DNA from: Dehalococcoidia bacterium
GTDB taxonomy: Bacteria; Chloroflexota; Dehalococcoidia; Lucifugimonadales; SHYT01
DNA: 64,000 nucleotides
Direction: 5' to 3'
NCBI GenBank assembly: GCA_009693045.1
Contig: SHXZ01000007.1
Coordinates: 1 to 64,000 of the forward strand
This document shows positions 38,442-46,371 of this stretch, in pieces (position 1 is the stretch's first letter; each line of letters begins with the position of its first letter). A program made the position numbers and the translations under genes. The notes below the pieces were generated by a model. The model ran no database searches. It was not told where the DNA came from and saw only the letters and a program-made list of their open reading frames with translations.

Positions 38442-38717
38442 CTAGCGGCCGTCGTTTGGTGGGGAGCGGAGCGCGCGGCGGAGGGATTCGGGGACCTGCT
38501 GGGATGGCATGGACTGGAGGGTGCGGACGGTGGCCTTGAGGGTGTCCATGAACGCGCCGCAGGGGGGACATGCTTCCAGGTGCCGCTGGATGTGGTGGAG
38601 GAGGTCGGGGGTGAGGAGGGGCGTCTCTTCAAGAAGCTCGGACAGGTTCTTGCGCGCCTCCTGACATTTCAGGACGTGCTCGTCTCCTGGACCGAACCGC
38701 AAGAACTTCATCGCCAT
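38442..38717 (-). CDS. zf-HC2-domain protein, putative anti-sigma factor
   Basis: 91 residues with the zinc-binding anti-sigma pattern: Cys18, His46, Cys50 and Cys53 (CQEARKNLSELLE ... HIQRHLEACPPC). No membrane helix, so it would be a soluble ZAS-type protein. The neighbour ECF sigma gene is divergent, whereas sigma/anti-sigma pairs are usually co-directional; a shared 140-base intergenic region could still couple them. The ribosome site is weak (GAGAG). Pairing with the sigma factor is inferred. Confidence 0.75.
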   Translation of the reverse strand: MAMKFLRFGPGDEHVLKCQEARKNLSELLEETPLLTPDLLHHIQRHLEACPPCGAFMDTLKATVRTLQSMPSQQVPESLRRALRSPPNDGR

Positions 38718-38802
38718 CTCTCTCAGCGGGTGCCGGTTGGCTTGCCACGGGTACTGTAGTAGCCACCCGCCTTTGGGTCAAGCCCCTGTCTCCGCCTTCG
38801 TC

Positions 38803-38808
38803 TATACT
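38803..38808 (+). promoter_or_regulatory. Predicted -10 element for the ECF sigma gene
   Basis: TATACT 50 bases before the chosen ATG; no clear -35 element at the right distance. An ECF-type autoregulatory promoter could not be recognised. Confidence 0.3.
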
Positions 38809-38857
38809 ATCTGATGCGAGGGGCTTGGATTCGGTGCATAAGAGCGACAGGGGCGCC

Positions 38858-39382
38858 ATGACGGGGCAGGACTTTGAGCGTGCGGTGGAGCCTCACCTGG
38901 GCTTCATGTACAACGTGGCGTACCGCATGCTGGGGAACGCGCAGGACGCGGAGGACGCGGCCCAAGAGGCGCTGGTCTCGGCGTTCAAGAACTGGGGCAG
39001 GTTCCGCGGCGATTCGAAGCTGACGACCTGGCTGTACCGGATCACGGTGAATGCGTGCTTGATGCGGCTGCGGAAGGAGAAGAACTCGCGGTACCTCACG
39101 GTGATGGGAGACGATGACCGGGAGGTGCAGGACTGGTCGGAGGACCCGGAGCGCGCGGCGATGAACAGCGAGCTGCGGGGGAAGCTGGAGGAGGGGGTCT
39201 CCCGACTGCCGCCTGATCTCCGAGCGGCGGTGGTGCTGCGGGACGTGCAGGGCCTTGACAACGAGGAGGCGGCGGAGGCGCTGAGCACGACGGTTTCGGC
39301 GTTTAAGGCGCGGCTGCACCGGGGGCGGGTGCTACTGAGGCAGCACCTGTCGTCGTACGTGAAGGAGCGGGCGAAGGGGTAG
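38858..39382 (+). CDS. ECF-type RNA polymerase sigma factor
   Basis: 174 residues with region 2 (HLGFMYNVAYRMLGNAQDAEDAAQEALVSAFKNWGRF, WLYRITVNACLMRLRKEK) and region 4 (LEEGVSRLPPDLRAAVVLRDVQGLDNEEAAEALSTTVSAFKARLHRGRVLLRQHL). This is a SigE/RpoE-like ECF factor. ATG at 38858 follows AGGGG; in-frame GTG (38834, behind GAGGGG) and TTG (38825) are alternatives. Divergent from a zf-HC2 gene that probably encodes its anti-sigma. Downstream is a 730-base gene-free stretch. Confidence 0.93.
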   Translation: MTGQDFERAVEPHLGFMYNVAYRMLGNAQDAEDAAQEALVSAFKNWGRFRGDSKLTTWLYRITVNACLMRLRKEKNSRYLTVMGDDDREVQDWSEDPERAAMNSELRGKLEEGVSRLPPDLRAAVVLRDVQGLDNEEAAEALSTTVSAFKARLHRGRVLLRQHLSSYVKERAKG

Positions 39383-40053
39383 GGGGCGTGGGTTGGCGGA
39401 ATGAATGGATTGATGGAGGGGCGTCTCGACACCGTTGGGACGCGCCTGCGAGTTAATAGTGCGGTTCCGACGGCGGCCATGGGTGCAAGCGGGAGCTCGG
39501 GGGAGGTGGATGGCGGGGAGCGAAGGTATGGGAACGTGTGAGGTTTTGGAGGGACGTGGGAGGGGCGCACTGTGGGGGCGAGGCATGCTTCGCCCCTACG
39601 CGTTTGGGGTGCGAGGCCTGCGCGGAGGCCCCGTTGAGAGTTGGGGACGCGTGGGGGAGATTCCTCGCGCGGCGCTCGGAATGACAGGGGGGCGGTCGGA
39701 ATGACAGCTACCGGGTGGTCTTTTTAGGAGCGAAGACATGGGAACGTGTGGGGATTTTGGAGGGACGTGGGTGAGGCGGACTGTAGGGGCGTCCGGACGC
39801 CGTGCTGATCCTCCCTTTGGATAAACGGGTGATGCAAATTACTTTGGAGCAGGCCCGGAGGAAGCTACCACCCCCTTCCCTGCCGACCTAACCCCCCTGG
39901 CCCTCTTCCCTGAATGGGAAGGGGGGAACATGCACCTCACGCACCGGGGAGGTTAGGAGGCGTAGAGACCTCTCGCGGGAGGGACTTTTCGACCTCCCCT
40001 AGCCCTTCCTTACGAAGGAGGAAAAATGCGGGAGCCCTTCTCGTCATGAACGA
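39383..40053. repeat. Long gene-free stretch with mixed repeats
   Basis: No gene seen. A block of about 60 bases (GGAACGTGTG...TTTTGGAGGGACGTGGG...) occurs at about 39529-39590 and again at about 39739-39800. GGGGGCGAGGCATGCTTCGC followed by CCCTAC lies at about 39571. GAATGACAGGGGGGCGGTCG at about 39679 matches 11690-11730. A family A hairpin lies at 39885-39927 and a weaker copy at about 39978-40023. Confidence 0.65.
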
Positions 40054-40089
40054 AGAGAGGCCGCTTTTCCGTGGAAGGGCGGCCTCTCT
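40054..40089 (-). terminator. Terminator downstream of the thiolase gene
   Basis: AGAGAGGCCGC (40054-40064) pairs with GCGGCCTCTCT (40079-40089) over 14 bases. On the minus strand it is followed by TCGTT, and it lies 23 bases after the thiolase stop. Confidence 0.6.
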
Positions 40090-40112
40090 TGCTACATCCT
40101 GCTGAGGGCGGG

Positions 40113-41351
40113 TTACTTCTTGCCGACGACGAAGGAGACGGTGGTGGTGCCGCTGCCGCCGATGTTGACGGTGAGAACCTTGTTGTTCTTGCGGGTAACC
40201 TGGTAGTCGCCGGCCTGGCCGGTGGTGAGCTTGGCGGCGTCCAGCAGCTGGCGGACGCCGGTGGCGCCGACGGGGTGGCCTGTGCCGATGAGGCCGCCGC
40301 TGGGGTTGAGCGGCAGGCGTCCGTTCATCTCCAGCCAGCCGCCTTCAATGGCCTTCTGGTTCTCGCCGGGCTTGGTGAGGCCCACCAGGTCAATGGAGGA
40401 GTAAGCGGTGGTGGTGAAGCAGTCGTGGAACTCGTAGGCGTCAAGCTGGCCGGGGCCCTGGATGCCCGCGCGGGCGTAGGCGCTGGTGATGGCGCGGCGC
40501 GCGTGGGGCAGAACGTATTCCTGGTCACGGCTCTCGGCGAGCTTGTCGGAGAGCTGGATGGGGGCCGTGGTGTGGCCCCAGCCCAGGATGGACGGTATGG
40601 AGTCGAGCGAGATGCCGTGGCGGCGCGCGTACTCGGCGGCGTACTCGTCGGAGGCGAGGACGACGCCGACGGCGCCGTCGGTGACCTGGGAGCAGTCGCT
40701 GAGCTTGATCTCCGGGGAGATGCGCATGTTGAACTTGTCTTCGCCTCGGGCCTGGGCCTGGTCCATGGCCCACTCGCGGGTCTGCGCGTTGGGATTGTGG
40801 CGCGCGTTCTTGTACATGAGCGCGGCGAGGTAGGCCTGATAGTCCATGTAGTCTTCCATGGGGATGTCAAAGCGGCGAACGTACTCGGCGCCAAGCTGGC
40901 CGAAGAGGCGGGGGAATGGGAAGTCCTTGCCCTTAGCCTCGCGCTCGTACCAGGAGGCGGTACCCAGGTAGTCGCCGCCCTGCGCGGCGTTGACGGTCTT
41001 CATCTGCTCAATGCCCAAGACGAGGGCGGTCTTGTAGCGGCCAGCCTCAATCTCGGCAGTGGCGGCGAGGATGGAGATGCCGCCGGAGGCGCAGGCGGCC
41101 TCGTGGCGACCGGTGGGCTTGCCTCGGAACTTTGGGTCAATCTCCAGCGCCATGGCGCCCAAGTGGCCTTGCATGGAGTAGAGCTCCGCCGCGAAGTTGC
41201 CAACGTGGATGGTGTCAATGTCCGCCGCGTCCAGCCTCGTGGCCGCGAGGGCACCCTGCCCTGCCTCTTTCATGGGAGCGACGATGTGCTTGCCTTCCCG
41301 GGTCCAGTTTCGGGCGAAGTCAGTCTGAAAACCACCAAGGATTCGGACCAT
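40113..41351 (-). CDS. Thiolase-family acetyl-CoA acetyltransferase (SCP2/non-FadA type)
   Basis: 412 residues. Nucleophile Cys in EAACASGGISILAATAEI, then EFHDCFTTT in place of the usual NEAFA motif, NPSGGLIGTGHPVGATGVRQ with the catalytic His, and a C-terminal VNIGGSGTTTVSF. This matches the SCP2-thiolase-like group that often acts with a DUF35 OB-fold partner, which here may be the protein at 26953-27342. GGAGG seven bases before the ATG sets the start. It follows the 3-hydroxyacyl-CoA dehydrogenase by five bases, so both belong to one acyl-CoA degradation or ketone-forming operon. Confidence 0.88.
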   Translation of the reverse strand: MVRILGGFQTDFARNWTREGKHIVAPMKEAGQGALAATRLDAADIDTIHVGNFAAELYSMQGHLGAMALEIDPKFRGKPTGRHEAACASGGISILAATAEIEAGRYKTALVLGIEQMKTVNAAQGGDYLGTASWYEREAKGKDFPFPRLFGQLGAEYVRRFDIPMEDYMDYQAYLAALMYKNARHNPNAQTREWAMDQAQARGEDKFNMRISPEIKLSDCSQVTDGAVGVVLASDEYAAEYARRHGISLDSIPSILGWGHTTAPIQLSDKLAESRDQEYVLPHARRAITSAYARAGIQGPGQLDAYEFHDCFTTTAYSSIDLVGLTKPGENQKAIEGGWLEMNGRLPLNPSGGLIGTGHPVGATGVRQLLDAAKLTTGQAGDYQVTRKNNKVLTVNIGGSGTTTVSFVVGKK

Positions 41352-41356
41352 TGGTC

Positions 41357-42631
41357 TTACCTCCCACCGAGATAACGCGCCATGTCGTCCACTTCGTTAT
41401 ACAGTTTACCACCTTTGTGCGCCTCAAGGTGCTTGGGGACGGGCAGGCCCTCCTTGCGGAGAAGACGCTTTGTCTCATCCACGCCGATGAAGTCCGCGAA
41501 GGCGTCGGCAGGCGTCCAGTTGAAGCCCCATCCCATGACGCGGTTGATACCCTTCATGTCGGCAACTTCGCCGTTGCGCATGCCGGCGTAGCTGATGTAG
41601 CCGAGGATGCCGCGGCGGACGATGGCGGCCTCCGGCTCGTTGGCGTTCAGGAGCGTGTGCATGGCCTCGGTATAACTGCCGTACCGGATGAGCTGTTTGA
41701 CGTTCTCAATGATCGGCACGCTGATGACGGGAGGATCCACGTACTGGCGGGTCTTGGCGTCCAGCACGAGGGTCTTGGCGCCTTGACGCTTGTAGAAGCC
41801 GCCCTTGTCGGGGGTTTTGTCGCCCTGGTGGCCGGCGGCGATGAGCTGGTCCATGTAGGCGGGCATCTTGAAGGACTCGTGGGCCTCGTCGCGGGTGTTC
41901 TGATAGACGTTGTCCACGATGGCTTTGTGGGTATCCCAGCCGACCAGGTCAATGGTTGCGAGCGGCGCGAGGAGACGCCCGGTGTAGGGGCCGAGGAGGT
42001 AGTCCAGCATGGCCACGCCGTACTGGGGCACCATGGTGGCGACCTCATTGAGGACCTTGAAGCCGATGCGGTTGCCGGCGAAGGCCGGCACGTCGTTGGC
42101 GGAGAGGACGACGCGCCGGAAGGTCTTTTCCATAACCCGGGCCATGTCTTTCACGAGCTCGGGCCGGGTCTCAGGCCCGGGGACGATCTCCATGGCGACG
42201 AGGCGGGTCGGCGGGTTGTACAGGTGGAGGCAGAGGAAGTTCTTGCGGAAGTCATCGCTCATGCCCTTGGCCATGGTGGCGACGGAGAGGCCGGATGAGC
42301 CGGTGGCGACGATGGAGCCGGGCTTCCGGTACTTGTCCACCATTTGGAAGTAACGGCGCTTTAACTCCATGTCCTCGCCCAGCGTCTCGTAAATGAGGTC
42401 GGAGTCGTGGACGAAGCGCTCCATGTCGTCCTCGTAGGTGCCGGTGGTGACGTTCCGGCGGAGCGAACTGCTGCGCGCGGCGTTGACCGCAGCTTCCAGG
42501 CCGCGCTCGGCGCGTTCCTTGGGCGCGCGGTTGAGGAGGTAGACAGGGACCTCCTGGGCGAAGACGGCGGTGGCGCCGGCGCCCATCTGGCCTGCGCCGA
42601 TGACGGTGATGCGCTTGATGTTTGTAGCCAT
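41357..42631 (-). CDS. 3-hydroxyacyl-CoA dehydrogenase family protein
   Basis: 424 residues: N-terminal Rossmann domain (RITVIGAGQMGAGATAVFAQ), the YETLGEDMELKRRYF segment, catalytic His region LHLYNPPTRLVAMEIVPGPET, FAGNRIGFKVLNEVA, and a duplicated C-terminal helical domain. Oxidises 3-hydroxyacyl-CoA with NAD. ATG at 42631 follows GGAGCGTCGC; four extra codons upstream are an alternative. Coupled to the downstream thiolase, giving consecutive beta-oxidation steps. Confidence 0.9.
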   Translation of the reverse strand: MATNIKRITVIGAGQMGAGATAVFAQEVPVYLLNRAPKERAERGLEAAVNAARSSSLRRNVTTGTYEDDMERFVHDSDLIYETLGEDMELKRRYFQMVDKYRKPGSIVATGSSGLSVATMAKGMSDDFRKNFLCLHLYNPPTRLVAMEIVPGPETRPELVKDMARVMEKTFRRVVLSANDVPAFAGNRIGFKVLNEVATMVPQYGVAMLDYLLGPYTGRLLAPLATIDLVGWDTHKAIVDNVYQNTRDEAHESFKMPAYMDQLIAAGHQGDKTPDKGGFYKRQGAKTLVLDAKTRQYVDPPVISVPIIENVKQLIRYGSYTEAMHTLLNANEPEAAIVRRGILGYISYAGMRNGEVADMKGINRVMGWGFNWTPADAFADFIGVDETKRLLRKEGLPVPKHLEAHKGGKLYNEVDDMARYLGGR

Positions 42632-42734
42632 GCGACGCTCCACGCACGTATTGGCTGGGGAGAAACCCTGGACAGCTTAACGTGAATGTGTGGGAAGAGC
42701 AAGATACGGGGCGGGGTTGGTGTGAGGGGCAACG

Positions 42735-42855
42735 CTGGGAACCCCTTTCTGCAGAAAGGGGTTCCCAGCCCCTCCCCAAAGAACTTTTGCCAAGCAGAGA
42801 TTTTCTGGGAAGGGTGTGGGAAATCCGCTTTGCAAAGAGGGCCTCCCACCGTCAT
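42735..42855. repeat. Family C: 34-bp perfect palindrome plus imperfect partner
   Basis: CTGGGAACCCCTTTCTG (42735-42751) is directly followed by its exact complement CAGAAAGGGGTTCCCAG (42752-42768), with no loop. Then come CCCCTCCCC, AAAGAACTTTTGCC, and a second imperfect palindrome GTGGGAAATCCGCTTTGC / GCAAAGAGGGCCTCCCAC at about 42816-42850. The layout repeats that at 36413-36480. Confidence 0.8.
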
Positions 42856-42858
42856 TTC

Positions 42859-43239
42859 TCACGGCAGCGTTTGACGCACCTCGGCGCCTCGGGCGTAGGC
42901 GGCGGCTTCCATGGGGTGTTCCCAGCCTCGGCTGATGTGCTTGGGCCGCCAGCGCCACAGGTAGCGGGCGAGGTAGCGCCACCAGCCGATTTCGCGTTGC
43001 TGGACGACGTGGAACAGCTCGTGGGCGAGGAGCGCGGCACCTGGGACGGAGTCCAGGCCGCCGGCCTTGGGCGTGAGGTGGACGGCGCCGTTGACGGTGA
43101 CGGCGGCCTGGCCGAAGCGGCCGAATACGGCGCCGACCAACGAACCGCGGTAGACGCGGGCACTGTCTAGAAGCGCGCGGTCGTACCACGGTTCCAGGCG
43201 ATGCTTGACATGCTCGGTCAGCTGCACGCGCGTTTTCAC
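42859..43239 (-). CDS. HExxH-motif putative metallopeptidase-like protein (DUF4157-like)
   Basis: 126 residues from a GTG at 43239. It contains LLAHELFHVVQQREIGWW, the zinc-peptidase HExxH motif with a following QQ typical of DUF4157-like domains, and a possible third ligand in GWEHPMEAAAYA. No signal peptide. A TACAAT (43251-43246, minus) lies right before the start, suggesting a very short leader. The 200-codon frame upstream reads repeat sequence and is unlikely. Activity is not established. Confidence 0.65.
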   Translation of the reverse strand: MKTRVQLTEHVKHRLEPWYDRALLDSARVYRGSLVGAVFGRFGQAAVTVNGAVHLTPKAGGLDSVPGAALLAHELFHVVQQREIGWWRYLARYLWRWRPKHISRGWEHPMEAAAYARGAEVRQTLP

Positions 43240-43538
43240 GGGACGATTGTAGCAACAAGTGGCGAAATGCTGTGGGGTGGTTGACGGTGTTGATGAGAGT
43301 GCGGCGAGGAGTCCGCTGCGCCATTCCTCGCGTGGGGAGCGCAGAGAGATTCCGAAGTCGCGGAGTTTACTCGGAGCGCAGCGAATGGGCCTCTTCGGAT
43401 TGACATGTCGGTTGCGACTTTTCCCAAGACAAACGAGAGCGCGGCCCATGCACAAAAGCACCGTTGCCCGCTTGTGAGGCGCCGTAGGCTGGTGTGGGCA
43501 GGAGGTGCTAGCCGGGCGTGGCTCCTCGCCGGAGAGGG

Positions 43539-43982
43539 CTAGGACGCAACTGGGGTGGCCTCGGGCTGGGTGGGATGCTCCCCGGCTGGAGTCTCGGCGT
43601 GAGGCGCAGCCGGTGGGGCTCCGGGCGCGGAGAGGCCGGCGACGCGGCGCTCCTTGACCCTGGCGGCGCGTCCGGAGAGGCCGCGAAGGTAGTAGAGTTT
43701 GGCGCGGCGCGCGCGCCCGTAACGCGTGACGCTCACGGAGTCAATGAGGGGCGAGTGGATGGGGAAGGTGCGCTCAATGCCGATTTCAAAGGCGATGCGG
43801 CGCACGGTGAAGGCGGCGGCGGGGCCTGCGCCGCCCTTGCGGATGACGACGCCCTGGAAGGTCTGGGTGCGGGTGCGTTCGCCTTCCTGTATCTTGAAGG
43901 CAACGCGGACGGTGTCGCCCTCTCGGAACTCGCCGACGGCGGCGTTGGGGGTGAAGTTGGAGAGGTGGTGGGCATCGGCCAT
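43539..43982 (-). CDS. rplS: 50S ribosomal protein L19
   Basis: 147 residues. The L19 core runs from [31 protein letters not shown] through the [22 protein letters not shown] stretch to [24 protein letters not shown]-terminal extension of about 35 Ala/Pro-rich residues is unusual for the family (about 115 aa). GAGGAAACGCC before the ATG supports the start. It stands alone here, without the usual rpsP-rimM-trmD neighbours. Confidence 0.95.
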   Translation of the reverse strand: MADAHHLSNFTPNAAVGEFREGDTVRVAFKIQEGERTRTQTFQGVVIRKGGAGPAAAFTVRRIAFEIGIERTFPIHSPLIDSVSVTRYGRARRAKLYYLRGLSGRAARVKERRVAGLSAPGAPPAAPHAETPAGEHPTQPEATPVAS

Positions 43983-44144
43983 GGCGTTTCCTCGTTTCGT
44001 TTTCGTCTGGCGCGTAGCCAGGGGGGCAACATTAAGACTCGCCGCGCAAGGAATCGGCCCTTTGCGCCTCAGCGGAGGCCGTCAAGGACCGACGTTTAGT
44101 GTACCGCAGAGTGTGGTGGTTGTTCAAGTGCGAAGAAGGTCAGA

Positions 44145-44237
44145 TCCTTTGCGTTGGTGTTGAGGGATGGAGCGACGGCACCTCCACGCCCGACCAACCT
44201 TACCCCTAACCCCTCTCCATCCATATGGAGAGGGGGA
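44145..44237. repeat. Composite repeat with family A hairpin, upstream of tRNA-Arg
   Basis: CTTTGCGTTGGTGTTGAGGG followed by a hairpin CCCCTCTCCAT (44210-44220) / ATGGAGAGGGG (44225-44235). Same composite as 27458-27556. The remainder of 43983-44372 holds nothing else that I can identify. Confidence 0.75.
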
Positions 44238-44372
44238 ATGAACGGGAGGGCGGCATGGCATTCGGTGCTATCAATGGCAATGCAAGAGAACTGGTGGCGC
44301 CGCTGTCTTGACGGGCGTTGAAGCGGCCACGCATACTGGAGGGGCTGCTGCGCTGGCGGCAGGCACGTTTAC

Positions 44373-44448
44373 CCGCCCGTAGCTCAGCGGATAGAGCATT
44401 GGGCTTCGGACCCAAGGGTCGGGGGTTCGAATCCCTCCGGGCGGACCA
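44373..44448 (+). tRNA. tRNA-Arg (anticodon TCG)
   Basis: 76 nt including an encoded CCA. Acceptor CCGCCCG pairs with CGGGCGG; T8 and A9; D arm GCTC/GAGC; anticodon stem TTGGG/CCCAA with loop CTTCGGA, so anticodon TCG (reads CGA); T arm loop TTCGAAT; discriminator A. All stems pair, with one G-T in the T stem. A strong terminator follows at 44486, and an integrase relic lies beyond it. Confidence 0.95.
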
Positions 44449-44485
44449 TAAGATAGGCTGTAACGAAGCCATCTCGAGTAAAGCA

Positions 44486-44519
44486 ACGCCTCTGGTGAAA
44501 AACTCACCAGGGGCGTTTT
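44486..44519 (+). terminator. Rho-independent terminator after tRNA-Arg
   Basis: ACGCCTCTGGTGA (44486-44498) pairs with TCACCAGGGGCGT (44504-44516) in 13 base pairs (one G-T) with a five-base loop, followed by TTT. It may also end transcripts of the integrase relic on the other strand. Just after it the 10-mer TTGCTAATCC occurs twice (44518-44537). Confidence 0.85.
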
Positions 44520-44551
44520 GCTAATCCTTTGCTAATCCGCTGAGTTTGAAG

Positions 44552-44890
44552 CTAGTTGCGCCCTACCGATTCGGGAGCGGGAGCGGGCGCTGCAACGATG
44601 GGCTTGTCAAACCTATCAGCGGCCCGGCGCTGCATGGACGGAACCACGTGGGAGTACACGTCCAATGTGATTGCGGCGCTGCTGTGTCCGAGGCGTTCCT
44701 GGACCACCTTTGGGATGCTCGCCCATGCGGAGCAGCCGCGTTGCGTGCGTGTGACGGGCATCGTGTAGTCGGATGCCCTTGAATCCTGTCCGGTGTACAA
44801 GTTTGATCCAGGCGTGCGTCACGGAGTTGGGCAAGAGCGGGTGTCCGTCCGCCTGACAGAACACCAGGCTATATGAGGGTGAATGAGGGC
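44552..44890 (-). pseudogene. Tyrosine recombinase (phage-type integrase) remnant
   Basis: Two minus-strand frames join to an integrase C-terminus: LVFCQADGHPLLPNSV, GIRLHDARHTHATRLL (catalytic Arg/His box R-H-x-x-R-like) in one frame, then VVQERLGHSSAAITLDVYSHV (final Arg..His..Tyr box) in the next. The frameshift lies near 44760. A stop at about 44903 and loss of the N-terminal two thirds show it is dead. It sits 100 bases from tRNA-Arg, a typical integration target, so it marks a former integrative element. Confidence 0.85.
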
Positions 44891-45025
44891 GTTAGACGGG
44901 TGCAAGGAAGTTTGTTACACGGAGCTTACAAAGGGACTTGCATCGGTGGCTGTTGAGGGATACCATCCCTCAGGCGGCACTATGGCTGCGGCATACGCCG
45001 TTTGACAGTGCGAGAGGGGTAGTCT

Positions 45026-45877
45026 GTGAAACTTGGAAGGTTGCGCGTTAACGTCGTGAGCGATGGGACGTGGCGTTTGGACGGGGGGATTCTTTTTGGG
45101 CAGGTGCCCAAGGCGCTCTGGCAGAAGCAGGTGAAGGCGGATGGGCGGAACCGCGTGCGCCTGGGGCTCAACTGCCTGGTCATCCAGTCGCCGCAAGGGA
45201 ACGTGTTGGTTGAAGCGGGGGTGGGGAAGAAGTGTGACGAGCGACGGAAGGAAAACTACGCGCTGAACACCGGCAAGCTCGTGAGCGGGTTGCGCACGCT
45301 GGGTTTGAAGACTACTGATGTGCAGTACGTGACGTTTAGCCACTTGCACTTTGACCACGCGGGCGGGGCGACGAAGTACAACCGGAAGCGGGAGGCTGTG
45401 CCGACGTTCCCCAAAGCGCGGTACTTGGTGCAGGAAAGCTGCTGGAACGACGCTACGCACACGAACGAGCGCAGCCGCGCCGCGTACGAATCTCTGGACT
45501 ACCTGCCCCTTCAGGAACGGGAGCAGCTTGACCTGATAAACGGCGATAAAGAGATTGTGAATGGCGTCTGGATCAAGGAGACGGGGGGTCACTGCCGCGG
45601 GCATCAGATGGTGGTGGTGAACGGCGCCTCGCGGACGGTGGCGTTTGTGGGAGACCTTGTGCCTACGCCGTACCACATTTCGCTGCCTTACATCACGGCG
45701 GGTGACCAGTTTCCTGAGGAGACGCTGGAGAAGAAACGGCAGATTCTGAAGCAGGCGGAAGAGGAGCAGTGGATCCTCGTATTTTCCCACGGCTACGATG
45801 TTCACGCAGGGATGCTGGAGCGGCATAACGGACGTTTGAGCGTGAAGCCTGTGGACCTGAGCAAGCCAGACCCTTAG
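45026..45877 (+). CDS. MBL-fold metallohydrolase
   Basis: 283 residues, metallo-beta-lactamase fold: metal site SHLHFDHAGG, a second His in GGHCRGHQMVVV, Asp in VAFVGDLVPTPYH and a last His in FSHGYDV. Starts with GTG behind GAGAGGGG. The substrate is unknown; the family covers hydrolases of lactones and thioesters. Plus-strand singleton between the integrase relic and recJ (minus), followed by a very stable hairpin. Composition is a little less GC-rich than the neighbours. Confidence 0.85.
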   Translation: MKLGRLRVNVVSDGTWRLDGGILFGQVPKALWQKQVKADGRNRVRLGLNCLVIQSPQGNVLVEAGVGKKCDERRKENYALNTGKLVSGLRTLGLKTTDVQYVTFSHLHFDHAGGATKYNRKREAVPTFPKARYLVQESCWNDATHTNERSRAAYESLDYLPLQEREQLDLINGDKEIVNGVWIKETGGHCRGHQMVVVNGASRTVAFVGDLVPTPYHISLPYITAGDQFPEETLEKKRQILKQAEEEQWILVFSHGYDVHAGMLERHNGRLSVKPVDLSKPDP

Positions 45878-45936
45878 GGTGGGGATTCAAGAGGCTGGCT
45901 GAAAGGGCTGGGCTTTGGCGGTTTTCCGGGCATAGA

Positions 45937-45990
45937 GCAAAACAACAGCGGACGGCGGGTAAAAAAGACCGCCGTCCGCTGTTGTTTTGC
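45937..45990. terminator. Perfect 22-bp hairpin, probable bidirectional terminator
   Basis: Arm 45937-45958 pairs without mismatch with 45969-45990 over the loop GTAAAAAAGA. The outer part of the stem is GCAAAACAAC / GTTGTTTTGC, so both strands have a T-rich 3' half. It lies 60 bases after the MBL gene stop. The rest of 45991-46371 has a family D copy (GATTCCTCGGTCGCTTCACT) at about 46139 and no gene. Confidence 0.6.
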
Positions 45991-46371
45991 TGGCGGATTG
46001 AATTGCAGACATTTGCCTTGAGGTCACTGTCATTATTCTCGCGTCGATGACAGAGTGGGTTGGCGCTGGACACGGGTGCGGGCCTCTCGGTGCGTGTGAT
46101 CCCATGGCGGCCAGGCGACAGGGGAAGAGGGCAAGGGGGATTCCTCGGTCGCTTCACTCCCTCGGAATGACAGAGGCGGGTGCGTCGCCCCTTGGAATGA
46201 CCGGGGCGGGCACTTATGCGAACGGTACGAGAACTGTCTTCATGTCACGTAGGTAATTCGCGGCATTGTGGGTCATCTGCATCTCATTGGCGTGAAATTG
46301 CCGGCTATTTTCCCACCATGGAAGCGCTGATTTCGCCTGCTACGAGCCGAGACTTTGTGGCGGAATGGGGC

